From Bdellovibrio sp. qaytius (GTDB taxonomy: Bacteria > Bdellovibrionota > Bdellovibrionia > Bdellovibrionales > Bdellovibrionaceae): 64,000 bases of DNA. A model generated the notes under the pieces. It searched no databases and was not told the origin of the DNA. It saw only the letters and a program-made list of their open reading frames with translations. Numbering within the stretch: the first letter of the stretch is position 1; every line of letters begins with the position of its first letter. The stretch covers positions 2,936,001-3,000,000 of the forward strand of contig CP025734.1 of assembly GCA_004011035.1 (NCBI GenBank), read 5' to 3'. Of this stretch, positions 17,711 through 25,908 are shown one piece after another. Made by a program: the position numbers and the translations under genes.

Positions 17711-18166
17711 CTAGTAAGAGTTTCCGCCGCCGCCGTATCCGCCGCCGCGATCACCGCCGCCACGTCCACCGCCGCCGCCACCAGAACGTCCGCCGCCGCC
17801 GTAGCCGCCGCCTCCGCCACCAGAGCGTCCACCGCCACCGTAACCGCCGCCGCCACCAGAACGTCCGCCGCCACCGCCGCCGAAACCACCACGACCACCA
17901 CCGCCACCAGTGCGAGGTTCTTGAGGTTTAGCTTCAGAAACACGTACTGCACGACCACCGATAGTTTGACCATCCATCTTTTGGATAGCTGTATCAGCGC
18001 TAGCGTCGTCTTCGATTTCTACGAATCCGAAACCTTTGCTTCTTCCTGACATTTTATCCATCACTACGCGAGCTGATGTGATAGTTCCAAAAGATGCAAA
18101 TGCTTGTTGTAATTCGTCATCTGTTACTGAGAACGCTAAGTTCCCTACATAAATCTTCTTTGCCAT
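17711..18166 (-). CDS. RRM RNA-binding protein with glycine-rich tail
   Basis: RNA-binding protein of 151 aa. A single RRM occupies residues 1-80, with RNP2 IYVGNL near the start and RNP1 KGFGFVEI. A tail of about 65 residues follows, made of GGGG, GGYGGGGR and GRGG units. The architecture equals cyanobacterial Rbp and plant GRP7-type proteins, which act in cold response and RNA chaperoning. I placed the start at ATG 18166, because the strong GGAGGAAAC ribosome site lies directly before it; an upstream in-frame codon at 18181 overlaps that site and is unlikely. Arg-Gly repeats suggest RNA binding or condensation. The long leader (18167-18435) may control expression. Confidence 0.9.
   Translation of the reverse strand: MAKKIYVGNLAFSVTDDELQQAFASFGTITSARVVMDKMSGRSKGFGFVEIEDDASADTAIQKMDGQTIGGRAVRVSEAKPQEPRTGGGGGRGGFGGGGGGRSGGGGGYGGGGRSGGGGGGYGGGGRSGGGGGGRGGGDRGGGYGGGGNSY
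17717..17915 (-). repeat. GGN triplet repeat coding the glycine-rich tail
   Basis: Dense GGC/GGT/GGA codon runs, interrupted by Arg, Ser and Tyr codons, form imperfect 15-30-base units. The composition is sharply GC-rich against the AT-rich surroundings. Slippage would change tail length in frame. Confidence 0.8.
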
Positions 18167-18435
18167 GTTTCCTCCGGGCAATTTTTTTTAACTGATCCTC
18201 GAACCTTGAACTGATTGCCTGAGAAAAATTCTTTGACACTCGAACTCGAACGGTAACTCTTGGATCTTTTCTTCGTTTATTTTTGTTGATCTGCTTTCAG
18301 CAGACCTTTAACTCGAATAAACAAAATTCTTATTATTAAGCTTAAATAACTGTCACAATCTTTCAACAGGAAAATCACTTGTACGAGACCTATGACTACC
18401 CGCCGAAAAATTTTAACAAAACCTTCACTAACGGT
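18167..18435 (-). promoter_or_regulatory. Long upstream leader of the RNA-binding protein gene
   Basis: No ORF is seen in these 269 bases. On the minus strand a TGACA-containing block followed by AT-rich AATAATAAG (about 18325-18355) could be a promoter, giving a leader of about 150 bases. A TCTGCT/AGCAGA hairpin (18290-18304) lies within that leader. Long structured leaders are known for cold-shock and RRM genes; here this is inference. A CACTAA/TTAGTG hairpin at 18426-18441 on the minus strand overlaps the slyD stop and may end that gene. Confidence 0.3.
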
Positions 18436-18918
18436 TTAGTGATGAGCGTGACCATGCAAACCATGCGCATGACCATGTAACACCTCATCAGGCGTCGCAT
18501 CACGTACTAACGCCACTTCGATATCAAATACTAAATCAGTACCCGCTAAAGGATGGTTACCATCCAACGTCACGTGGGTGTCTGAGATTTTAGAAACCGT
18601 AACAACTTTAACACCTTCGCCTAATTGCAATTGAAGGTGAGCTCCAACTGCTAGGTCTTTTAAGTGCTCAAGTTCTGCTTTAGGAACTTCCATCACCATA
18701 TCAGCGCGAACTTCGCCGTAGGCTTGGGCTGCAGGCACATTAACTAACTTTTTTTCGCCTTCGCTTAAATTGATAATTTCTGATTCAAGACCTGGAATGA
18801 TTTGGCCACGACCCGTTAAAAATGGAAGTGGTTGATTTGGTTCTGAGGCATCGATTAAATCGCCTTTAGTGTTTTTCAGAACGTAATTGAACGCGATCAC
18901 GCGTGGTGTGCTAGACAT
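18436..18918 (-). CDS. slyD: FKBP-type peptidyl-prolyl isomerase, SlyD type
   Basis: Cytosolic folding helper of 160 aa. The FKBP core is split by the IF chaperone domain, as in SlyD: the region around PFLTGRGQIIPGLE, then AAQAYGE, the IF insert (about 70-125), then HPLAGTDLVFDIEV. The tail HGHAHGLHGHAHH is a short histidine-rich metal-binding end, typical of SlyD and used for nickel or other divalent ions. No signal peptide is present. It is separated by 134 bases from the divergent HNH gene, a gap that carries a TTCTAGACAT element at 18995-19004. Confidence 0.92.
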   Translation of the reverse strand: MSSTPRVIAFNYVLKNTKGDLIDASEPNQPLPFLTGRGQIIPGLESEIINLSEGEKKLVNVPAAQAYGEVRADMVMEVPKAELEHLKDLAVGAHLQLQLGEGVKVVTVSKISDTHVTLDGNHPLAGTDLVFDIEVALVRDATPDEVLHGHAHGLHGHAHH

Positions 18919-19052
18919 AAAAGCCCCTATTTTGGTTAAAACTGGACCTTGGTTTAGCTAGTTTCTCATTGGGAGACAAGCAAAAAAAGTCTTATTCTAG
19001 ACATAAAGATTTTGGATGTTGTGTTGGGGCATTTTCACCATATACTTAATGT

Positions 19053-19622
19053 ATGGTCGCACTGGACATGGTTTCTACAACCAGATCCCCGTTAGCTGAT
19101 ATAAGCACTAGCTTAAAAGCATTGGTGTTAAATGCCAGCTACGAACCTTTGCGCATAGTTTCTTGGCAAAAAGCTTTGATTCTTTGGTTCCAAGATAAAG
19201 TCGAAATCCTTGAATATCACAAAACCTTTGTTCGCTCAGTCAGTGAAAACTTTGATCTGCCGAGTGTTTTAAAGCTTAAAACTTATATAAAGCACAAGCG
19301 ATTAGACGGAGTTCGTTTTTGTCGTGAAAATGTGTATATTCGCGATAATTTTACCTGCCAATATTGTGTTAAAAAGTTTGCTCAAAAAGATCTCACCATC
19401 GATCACGTTCTGCCGGCTTCTCAAGGCGGACCTAAAATTTGGACTAACGTTGTCTCTGCATGTCGTAAATGTAATCAGACAAAAGCTAATCGAACCCCTG
19501 AAAAAGCAGGTATGCCTTTGCTGCGCCCACCAAGGGTCCCCAGCTGGTTGCCGGTTTTAGAACACGAGATTCTGACCGAAAAAATACCTGGTTCATGGAA
19601 AGACTATTTAAGATTTAAATAA
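19053..19622 (+). CDS. HNH endonuclease family protein
   Basis: HNH nuclease-like protein of 189 aa. The C-terminal half has two zinc-type cysteine pairs, CQYC and CRKC, around the core TIDHVLPASQGG...NVVSACRKCNQTKANR. This is the standard HNH motif with His in IDHV and Asn in TNVV. The N-terminal 85 residues (LNASYEPLRIVSWQKALILWFQ) match the conserved front part of a widespread bacterial chromosomal HNH family of unknown role, not a restriction enzyme next to a methylase. No Shine-Dalgarno sequence is obvious, so the start (ATG 19053 or 19068) is uncertain. Confidence 0.85.
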   Translation: MVALDMVSTTRSPLADISTSLKALVLNASYEPLRIVSWQKALILWFQDKVEILEYHKTFVRSVSENFDLPSVLKLKTYIKHKRLDGVRFCRENVYIRDNFTCQYCVKKFAQKDLTIDHVLPASQGGPKIWTNVVSACRKCNQTKANRTPEKAGMPLLRPPRVPSWLPVLEHEILTEKIPGSWKDYLRFK

Positions 19623-19643
19623 TTTCTTGCTACGATCACTTTC

Positions 19644-20117
19644 ATGTCACACACATCATCTCATATCTCAATCGAACAAATCACGGCCGCACAAACTATC
19701 GATCTTCGCACACGCATTTTACGTCCGGGTCAACCTGTTGAAATCTGTCATTACGCTGAAGACAATTTAAGTTCGACATTTCATTTGGGCGCTTTTGTTT
19801 CTGAAGAAGGTTACGATCGCGTACTTGCCGCCAACGGAACTTTTATGAAAGACGCGAGTTCATTTTTTCCAGACACGCGCAACCCTTACCGCCTTCGCGG
19901 AATGGCCACTGATCTTCACTACCGGGGAATGGGTTTGGGTTCGCAGATCTTGCAACAAGGTGAAATGCTTTTGAAAGTTATGAACTGTGACATACTTTGG
20001 TTTAATGCGCGTGAAGTTGCGTTTTCATTCTATGAAAAAAATGGTTTTTCTGTGATCGGAGATATGTTCGACATCCCCGGAGCAGGACCGCACAAAGTCA
20101 TGTACAAGTGGCTATAA
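19644..20117 (+). CDS. GNAT N-acetyltransferase
   Basis: Single-domain acetyltransferase of 157 aa. The acetyl-CoA loop is visible as YRGMGLGSQIL (R/QxxGxG/A type) near residues 92-102. The FYEKNGF segment near 130 is the usual last motif. The front part, LRPGQPVEICHYAEDN, resembles a frequent subgroup annotated only as N-acetyltransferase. The substrate is unknown. It lies 21 bases downstream of the HNH gene and 18 upstream of the deaminase, so it is probably in the same transcript. Confidence 0.85.
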   Translation: MSHTSSHISIEQITAAQTIDLRTRILRPGQPVEICHYAEDNLSSTFHLGAFVSEEGYDRVLAANGTFMKDASSFFPDTRNPYRLRGMATDLHYRGMGLGSQILQQGEMLLKVMNCDILWFNAREVAFSFYEKNGFSVIGDMFDIPGAGPHKVMYKWL

Positions 20118-20135
20118 TCTCTCTAATATTTAGGG

Positions 20136-21779
20136 ATGATAGTATCAATCACCCACAAATTATTAGTTAAAGAATTTACCGAAATCGTCTCTGAAACAAA
20201 CGGTATCACGTTGACCGACACTTTAGATTTATTGTTGTCGTCTTCGTTAAAATCAAAAAATGTTGACGCTTATGATTGTGTTGAAAGTTTCAAACTTTTA
20301 TTAAATCAGTTTGTGACTAACCAGGCGCCGATTCACGATTTGATCAAACACCCGTTTTCGCTGGTGTTAGAAGAATTTTTTAAACGTTTTCCGTTAAAAT
20401 ACCGCGAAGAACATATTCACTTAACAGGTTCATTAACGGCTCCATTTTTATGGGCGAAGTTAAAGCCTTTATTGGATGGACCAAATTCTTCAATCTACGA
20501 AGCTAAAATTAAACAAGCGTACGGCGATAAAGCTTGGCCGATCAAATCAGTGGCTGATGTTGATAAATTAATTCGCTTAAAAGAAACAGAAGGTTTCTTA
20601 GAGTATTTAAAAGTTCTTTATTTACCAAAATTAATTTTCACTTCGCGCGAAGTTCACGCCGAAGCCGCTTACAGCATGGCTGAAGATTTATATACAAACT
20701 ACAACGTAGGTCACGTGCGTTTGAAATTCTCGTTAAGCCGCTCGACGTCTGATTCGGCTGAACAAATTCCAGGAATTGATTCTGTTACGGCTGATGATGT
20801 GGTGATGGGTTTATATGATGGGTTCAGTACTTTTCAAAAGAAGTATCCTGATTTTAAATTTATTTTATCTCCGTCGTTCAGAAAAGAAGCTTCGTTCTTT
20901 GATTCGACGAAATTTCCGTCACGTAAAGAGCACTTTCAGTTTCAAGTTGATGAGATTTTAAAATTAATCGAGAAATATCCAGAATTAAGAGATGTTTTAA
21001 CTGAAGTAGATACTGTGGGTGACGAGCGCGAAATGTATTCAAAGAAACATTTCTTTGAACTCCAATCAGGTCTTCGCAAATTACAGTACAAAGGATTCAA
21101 AATCAGATCGCATCACGGCGAAACTTGGCACACATTACGCCACGGTATTCAAGCCGTAGATAATGCGATGAACATTTGGCACATTGATACTTTAGAGCAC
21201 GGTATTTCTTTAGGTATTAACCCGAACAGATACTTTCACCGCCTTTACCAAAAGACGATCAAGGCGAATCACTTAGGCCAAGCTGTTGATAGAAAATCGC
21301 ACGATGGTAAAGAGTTAGCTGATTTAGACTGGGGCAACTACCCGCATGTTTTAGAAAAGCTTTACACGGGTGTGACGTTAACTGAAAAAGAACGCACACA
21401 GTTTTTAAAATCAAAATTCCATACGGCGCGAGAGATCGAACAATACCAACATGACGTTTTAAATCGCCTGATTCAAAAAGGCGTCTCGTTAGTAGCCCTT
21501 CCATCTTCGAACAATAAACTGACTGGTAAATTTGAAGACTACAAAGATCATCCCTTTTCTTGGTGGGAGAAAAAGAATGTTCAATTAGGCGTGGGAACAG
21601 ATAATTACGTAACCCTAAACACGAACTACATTCGCGAAATGTTAATTTTATTATTAACTGATCCTATGAATTTAAAAATTACCAAACTTTTAATGGTTAC
21701 GACGGGCGAAAACCGCCGTGCTTATTTAAGTCAGCTCCTGTGGCAAATGCGAAAGGATATCAACAAAGATGTGGTTTAA
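20136..21779 (+). CDS. Adenosine/AMP deaminase-like metallohydrolase
   Basis: A 547-aa cytosolic protein of the adenosine deaminase superfamily. The N-terminal metal site is EEHIHLTGS (HxH), followed much later by RSHHGETWH and the conserved HIDTLEHGISLG, then GVGTDNYVTLNTNY near residue 485 with the metal-binding Asp. It is longer than adenosine deaminase (about 340 aa); extra sequence lies at the N-terminus and between the metal blocks. It may be a deaminase of nucleosides, nucleotides or related amino-purines, fitting a predator that recycles prey nucleic acids (inference). It overlaps the AmpG gene by 11 bases. Confidence 0.8.
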   Translation: MIVSITHKLLVKEFTEIVSETNGITLTDTLDLLLSSSLKSKNVDAYDCVESFKLLLNQFVTNQAPIHDLIKHPFSLVLEEFFKRFPLKYREEHIHLTGSLTAPFLWAKLKPLLDGPNSSIYEAKIKQAYGDKAWPIKSVADVDKLIRLKETEGFLEYLKVLYLPKLIFTSREVHAEAAYSMAEDLYTNYNVGHVRLKFSLSRSTSDSAEQIPGIDSVTADDVVMGLYDGFSTFQKKYPDFKFILSPSFRKEASFFDSTKFPSRKEHFQFQVDEILKLIEKYPELRDVLTEVDTVGDEREMYSKKHFFELQSGLRKLQYKGFKIRSHHGETWHTLRHGIQAVDNAMNIWHIDTLEHGISLGINPNRYFHRLYQKTIKANHLGQAVDRKSHDGKELADLDWGNYPHVLEKLYTGVTLTEKERTQFLKSKFHTAREIEQYQHDVLNRLIQKGVSLVALPSSNNKLTGKFEDYKDHPFSWWEKKNVQLGVGTDNYVTLNTNYIREMLILLLTDPMNLKITKLLMVTTGENRRAYLSQLLWQMRKDINKDVV

Positions 21780-23340
21780 GAAATTATTTAATCGCAAGCA
21801 ACTAGCCATTTTAATTTTAGGTTTTGCATCGGGTTTACCGTTAGCTTTAACCGGACAATCGCTACAGGCTTGGTTAACCACAGATGGCGTTGATATTTCA
21901 ACGATCGGTTTTTTTACTTTAGTAGGTTTACCTTACACGTTTAAGTTTTTATGGGCTCCGTTAATGGATCGTTTTGAGTTACCTTTCTTTGGCCGCCGCA
22001 AAGGTTGGCTGGTTGTGACTCAATTAGGTCTAGCCGCTTCAATGTTTTTAATTTCGTTCTTTAAACCCAGCGAAAGCGCCCAAGCTGTGGCTTTAGTTGC
22101 GGTATTGATTGCGTTCTTTTCAGCGTCGCAAGATGTGGTGATCGATGCTTATCGTACGGATGTTTTAGATTCTGCCGAACGTGGCTTTGGATCATCACTG
22201 ACAGTATTTGGTTATCGCCTAGCTATGATTTTATCTGGAGGTATCGCTTTTGTTTGGGCTGATACAGCCAGTGGCAAAGGTATGCCTTGGTCTGAGATTT
22301 ATTCAATCATGGCCGTGATCATGATTGCGCTATCTTCGATTTCATTATTTTTTATTCCGCCGGTGCCGAAAACTTCTGTGGCTCCTAAAACGAATGCTAA
22401 GAATGATGTGATTGGTTTTTTTGCGTTAGTCATTGCTGTGTTCATTGGTTATCAGTTTACAACAAAACTTGCGACGCCATTTGCTGAGAGTGTTTTAACT
22501 CCGATGTTTCCGTCCATTGAAGAAGGTAAAGTTAATCCTGATTTAAAAAAATGGGCCGACATGGTTTCATTATTAATGGGTTTAGCCTTTACGGTTCCGT
22601 TAGCTTGGTTTGCTTCTAAAAAAGCTAAGTTTGAAACTTTAAATATTTCTTTAACGAATTATTTTAGCATGAAAGGCGCAGGCTCATTCTTAGCGCTCAT
22701 CATTCTTTATAAATTAGGTGATGCGTTTGCGGGTTCATTGTTAACTCCGTTTTTATTAAAAGGGGCTGGTTACGCGCAAGCTGAAATCGGTGTCGTTAAT
22801 AAAGTATTCGGTATGTGGCTTACAATCTTTGGAGCTATCGCCGGTGGCGCCTTGATGGTGCGTATTGGTTTATACCGATCGCTTTTGATTTTCGGCATCT
22901 TGCAATTACTTTCAAACTTTGGTTTTTGGTATGTGGCCGTTGCAGGCAAAGGCTCAATGGGCGGATTCACTCTTCCACCATTTGATATCGTGATTGCCTC
23001 AATGAAAGAAGCCACTAACATCGACTGGTTATTATTATTCGCTGTTGCGATTGAAAATCTAACTGGCGGTATGGGAACAGCGGCTTTCGTGGCTTTCTTA
23101 ATGGCGCTTTGTAATCAAAAATTTACAGCGACTCAGTATGCATTATTATCTGCGTTTGCATCAGTAGGCCGCGTTTGGGTTGGGCCATTAGCGGGAGTCT
23201 TAGTGACAAGCATTGGTTGGCCAAATTTCTTCTTGGTATCGGTTGTGATGGCTATACCGGGGTTATGGATGATCGTTGCGATGCGCTCGACGATTCGCGC
23301 TTTAGAGGCTCCGGTGGGAGCAAATCTTTTAGATGATTAA
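21769..23340 (+). CDS. ampG: AmpG-like muropeptide MFS permease
   Basis: Inner-membrane transporter of 523 aa in the major facilitator superfamily, with about 12-14 hydrophobic segments. The opening FASGLPLALTGQSLQAWLTTDGVDISTIGFFTLVGLPYTFKFLWAPLMDR is the AmpG hallmark, split here only for description at residues 17-66. By family knowledge AmpG imports anhydro-muropeptides from the periplasm for cell-wall recycling. In a predator this could also take up products from prey wall digestion. A cytosolic loop rich in Lys/Pro lies near residues 195-210. The gene follows the deaminase with an 11-base overlap and ends at a strong terminator. Confidence 0.88.
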   Translation: MWFKKLFNRKQLAILILGFASGLPLALTGQSLQAWLTTDGVDISTIGFFTLVGLPYTFKFLWAPLMDRFELPFFGRRKGWLVVTQLGLAASMFLISFFKPSESAQAVALVAVLIAFFSASQDVVIDAYRTDVLDSAERGFGSSLTVFGYRLAMILSGGIAFVWADTASGKGMPWSEIYSIMAVIMIALSSISLFFIPPVPKTSVAPKTNAKNDVIGFFALVIAVFIGYQFTTKLATPFAESVLTPMFPSIEEGKVNPDLKKWADMVSLLMGLAFTVPLAWFASKKAKFETLNISLTNYFSMKGAGSFLALIILYKLGDAFAGSLLTPFLLKGAGYAQAEIGVVNKVFGMWLTIFGAIAGGALMVRIGLYRSLLIFGILQLLSNFGFWYVAVAGKGSMGGFTLPPFDIVIASMKEATNIDWLLLFAVAIENLTGGMGTAAFVAFLMALCNQKFTATQYALLSAFASVGRVWVGPLAGVLVTSIGWPNFFLVSVVMAIPGLWMIVAMRSTIRALEAPVGANLLDD

Positions 23341-23343
23341 AAT

Positions 23344-23372
23344 AAAAAAGGACCACATGAGGGTCCTTTTTT
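23344..23372. terminator. Bidirectional Rho-independent terminator
   Basis: GGACC (23350-23354) and GGTCC (23362-23366), flanked by six A and six T, form a symmetrical hairpin between the convergent ampG and the minus-strand gene at 23403. Confidence 0.9.
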
Positions 23373-23402
23373 ATTTCTAAATATATTCTTTTCTTTGATT
23401 AA

Positions 23403-23864
23403 TTATTTTTTAGCTTTTTTTGCATCTGCTTGGGCTTCTGCAAGAATACGGCAACCTTCTACAAGAATTTTATTTGCTTCATCAATTCTTAAAGCTAAAC
23501 CATAACCGTGTTCTTTTTGAATTTCTTCGTCTACTTTTGAAAAATTAAACAGTAAATTTTCATGTCTTAACATTAAAGATTGCAGCATTGATCCATCGCC
23601 GTTTGGATAAACCGTTGTATAGTCAGTGCCTTCTAGCAAATCAGCGATTTTTTCGCCGATAGAATTTAATTCAAGTTTCATTTTTTCAACGCGTTTAAGA
23701 GGATTATCAGTCTTATAATGTAAAGAGTAACCACAATCAGCGCTTGCAGCTGCAATTTTACCTTCAGTGATTTCTCTTTCCATTTCTGAAACTTGAGCTT
23801 GTGCTACAGTCGTTGCAGTTAAAGATAAAATAACTAAAGCGGCTTTGATATAAGATGTTTTCAT
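23403..23864 (-). CDS. Small secreted protein, unknown
   Basis: Exported protein of 153 aa with signal peptide MKTSYIKAALVILSLTATTVAQAQ. Start ATG 23864 is chosen because GGGAGT precedes it; an in-frame upstream ATG at 23909 would bury the signal sequence behind 15 extra residues. The mature part has a Cys in ASADCGYSLHY, a helical middle (KRVEKMKLELNSIGEKIADLLEG), a second Cys in EGCRI, and a Lys/Ala-rich end. The helical pattern suggests a periplasmic helical protein. No family recognised. Confidence 0.7.
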   Translation of the reverse strand: MKTSYIKAALVILSLTATTVAQAQVSEMEREITEGKIAAASADCGYSLHYKTDNPLKRVEKMKLELNSIGEKIADLLEGTDYTTVYPNGDGSMLQSLMLRHENLLFNFSKVDEEIQKEHGYGLALRIDEANKILVEGCRILAEAQADAKKAKK

Positions 23865-23984
23865 TGATACTCCCTGTATTATCAGAAAGTAATGAAAGAA
23901 ACGTTCCAACTGAGATGAAATTAAAAGCCCCGACGCTGTCTCAGAGCGGGACTGTGGTGTTAGGCTGCCGCTTTTGGGCTGACA

Positions 23985-25100
23985 CTATTGATTTGATGGC
24001 GGAACTAATTGTGCCGGGTCGCAGTTAAAGCCTGGGCTTAAATAACTGTCTCTGATCTCGTCGCCGGCAGAGCCTTTACCTGCGGGAGTTCTGAATCCGC
24101 CAAGTATATCTGAACCTAAATCTTTGGCTTGTGCTTGTAGACATTTGTTGAAGCCATCGATAGATGTGACTTTCACATCATCGCCATCAAGTTTAAATGT
24201 CATGTATAAATAAGTTAGATCAGGTTGGCCCATTGTTTTACGAGCGAATTCACCTTGAGTATCAACTTTTACGCCGGCTTTAATTTCGTTATCATTCACT
24301 AAACCAAACATTTGAATAAGTTCGGCTTGGCGCGAATTCTGATTAATTTTTTTAAGCCATAAATTTAAATAGCCCATGTTTTTTGAATTCACTTCGGTGG
24401 CCATCTGATTTAAAGCCAACGCCATAATAAATTGGCCTTTGCTGTTTTTTTCAAACGATTGCTCGTGACCGAATTTAAAAATTGTTCCGCGCTCGGCTAA
24501 ATACATTAAAAAATCATTCGCAAATTGAAAACGCTCTACACGGGCGCGATCTGGTGAATCCGCTAATAACTTGGCAAACGCTTCAGTCGTCGGAAATTCA
24601 AAATTAGTTTTAATAATATCTTTACCGATTGATTCAGCTAAACGGCCTTCACACGGAATTTTAGTTTTGTATGAAACTTTACCGCGCACTTCAGTCATGA
24701 CGTACTGAATTGAAAGCACTGTGGCCCCGTCTAAATCTTTTTGCATTTGCACAGTGGCTTGATCACCTTTTTTAATTTCTAACACGTGAAAACGTGAATA
24801 CCATTCAGGGTGCTGACGCATGAAATTTAAATACACAGATAATTTTTCAGACCAAAATGGATTTTCAAAGCTACGGCATTTTGGATCGACTTCAGTTTTT
24901 TCTAAATCAGTTATGGCTTCAGACGAAATTACGAATAAAACATTATTTTGCGCAGCCATCATTAAGCTTTGTTGAAGATCCGTATTTTTATAAACTTCAG
25001 ATGCAGTTGCTGGTAAACGCAAATCTTGAGAAACGCACCCATAGATAGAAATAAACGAAGCGAAGACTAAATTTAATAATAAAATTCTTTTCTGAGACAT
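23985..25100 (-). CDS. Lipoprotein, unknown; possibly leaderless
   Basis: Exported lipoprotein of 371 aa with lipobox SIYGC. The mature protein is mixed alpha/beta without a motif I recognise; Cys pairs occur near the N- and C-terminal ends. Two starts are possible. ATG 25127 has no good ribosome site. ATG 25100 gives a normal signal peptide (MSQKRILLLNLVF) and lies six bases after a perfect TATAAT (25112-25107), which would make the transcript begin at or next to the ATG. I chose 25100. It is the last gene before the fibre operon on this strand and has its own promoter. Confidence 0.7.
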   Translation of the reverse strand: MSQKRILLLNLVFASFISIYGCVSQDLRLPATASEVYKNTDLQQSLMMAAQNNVLFVISSEAITDLEKTEVDPKCRSFENPFWSEKLSVYLNFMRQHPEWYSRFHVLEIKKGDQATVQMQKDLDGATVLSIQYVMTEVRGKVSYKTKIPCEGRLAESIGKDIIKTNFEFPTTEAFAKLLADSPDRARVERFQFANDFLMYLAERGTIFKFGHEQSFEKNSKGQFIMALALNQMATEVNSKNMGYLNLWLKKINQNSRQAELIQMFGLVNDNEIKAGVKVDTQGEFARKTMGQPDLTYLYMTFKLDGDDVKVTSIDGFNKCLQAQAKDLGSDILGGFRTPAGKGSAGDEIRDSYLSPGFNCDPAQLVPPSNQ

Positions 25101-25106
25101 ACGTTT

Positions 25107-25112
25107 ATTATA
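25107..25112 (-). promoter_or_regulatory. Perfect -10 box abutting the start codon
   Basis: TATAAT on the minus strand ends six bases before ATG 25100, so initiation of transcription about seven bases downstream would coincide with the start codon. The matching -35 area (CTGAAA at 17-base spacing) is weak. Confidence 0.4.
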
Positions 25113-25198
25113 CAAAATTTTTAGCATTTTTTCAGGTCCATATTTAGTCGTGACACTTCGTTCACTGGCCTAAGGACTACATGGAATTTTGGCTTTTT

Positions 25199-25242
25199 GC
25201 TAGACGAAAGTTCTGCTGAGTATTTATGCTAGATGAAAGCTT
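25199..25242. repeat. Direct repeat of a GCTAGAC/TGAAAG element
   Basis: TGCTAGACGAAAGTT (from 25198) is repeated as TGCTAGATGAAAGCTT (from 25227) 29 bases away. The pair lies between the fibre operon end and the next lipoprotein gene. It belongs to the CTAGAC-type elements seen elsewhere in the window. Confidence 0.5.
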
Positions 25243-25263
25243 GATGCGCTTTGACTCTGTAGT

Positions 25264-25893
25264 TTATTTCGTTTCGGTAATCAGTAAGTGATTAAGTTCT
25301 TCTTCTGTAGTTTCCTGTGAGCTGCCATGTGCAATAAATTTATAAGCATGCGTTACATTCGCATCACATTTTGGTCCCAGTGGCAGAGAAAGAGTTGTAT
25401 TTTGCGTAGATGAAAAACTGCCTTCTAGATTTGAGCAGCTGTTCATCCAATCCACGAATTTTTTCGTCGCTGCCGGATAATCACCGGCTAATATTGTCAT
25501 GGTAGAATTAGTTACTGTCATAACCACGTGACCAGCAATGTCTGTCACTGCGTAAACTCCGCTGAAATTATAAGTTGCTATCTTATTTCCGTTGGTACCG
25601 GTTGCAAAACATGGACTGTCGTGAAAAGTAATTGCAAAGCTGAATGTCTTATCATCGTTAAATGAAGTCTTAATTAACATCTGCTTATCAGCCAATTCAG
25701 AGCTAAAACTGCTACCACAAAGAATATGGTCTGCTTCAACCTTTAAACTTTTAATAGACGGAATTGTACGTGCATCCGGAAGTTCTGATGCAGGCGCCAC
25801 AGCAACAGTTGGCCCACCGCTGCCTCCCGAACAGGAAAATATACAGAATAAAGTTGTGCTTAGTGTAATCAGCTTTAATAACTGTTTCATCAC
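25264..25893 (-). CDS. Lipoprotein at the end of the fibre operon
   Basis: Exported lipoprotein of 209 aa with lipobox IFSCS, followed by a short Gly/Ser linker. The mature domain has beta-strand-like alternation and about four cysteines (near LCGSSF, SPCFATG, NSCSNLEG and PKCDAN), probably disulphide-bonded. No family is recognised; a lipocalin-like or Ig-like fold is possible. It starts 15 bases after the polyglycine gene, at GTG or the next ATG, with GGAG upstream. This makes it the fourth member of the fibre operon and a candidate for anchoring or assembly of the fibre at the outer membrane (inference). Confidence 0.75.
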   Translation of the reverse strand: MMKQLLKLITLSTTLFCIFSCSGGSGGPTVAVAPASELPDARTIPSIKSLKVEADHILCGSSFSSELADKQMLIKTSFNDDKTFSFAITFHDSPCFATGTNGNKIATYNFSGVYAVTDIAGHVVMTVTNSTMTILAGDYPAATKKFVDWMNSCSNLEGSFSSTQNTTLSLPLGPKCDANVTHAYKFIAHGSSQETTEEELNHLLITETK

Positions 25894-25908
25894 GCTTTAT
25901 ATTCTCCG

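Noticed and set aside
17698-17973. Arg/His-rich plus-strand ORF and Val/Ala-rich minus ORF in the RRM gene
   Set aside because: Frame shadows of the GGN repeat; their composition follows from the triplet repeat.
19053-19622. HNH gene as homing endonuclease or restriction enzyme
   Set aside because: No methylase, intron or intein nearby; the sequence fits a common stand-alone chromosomal HNH family.
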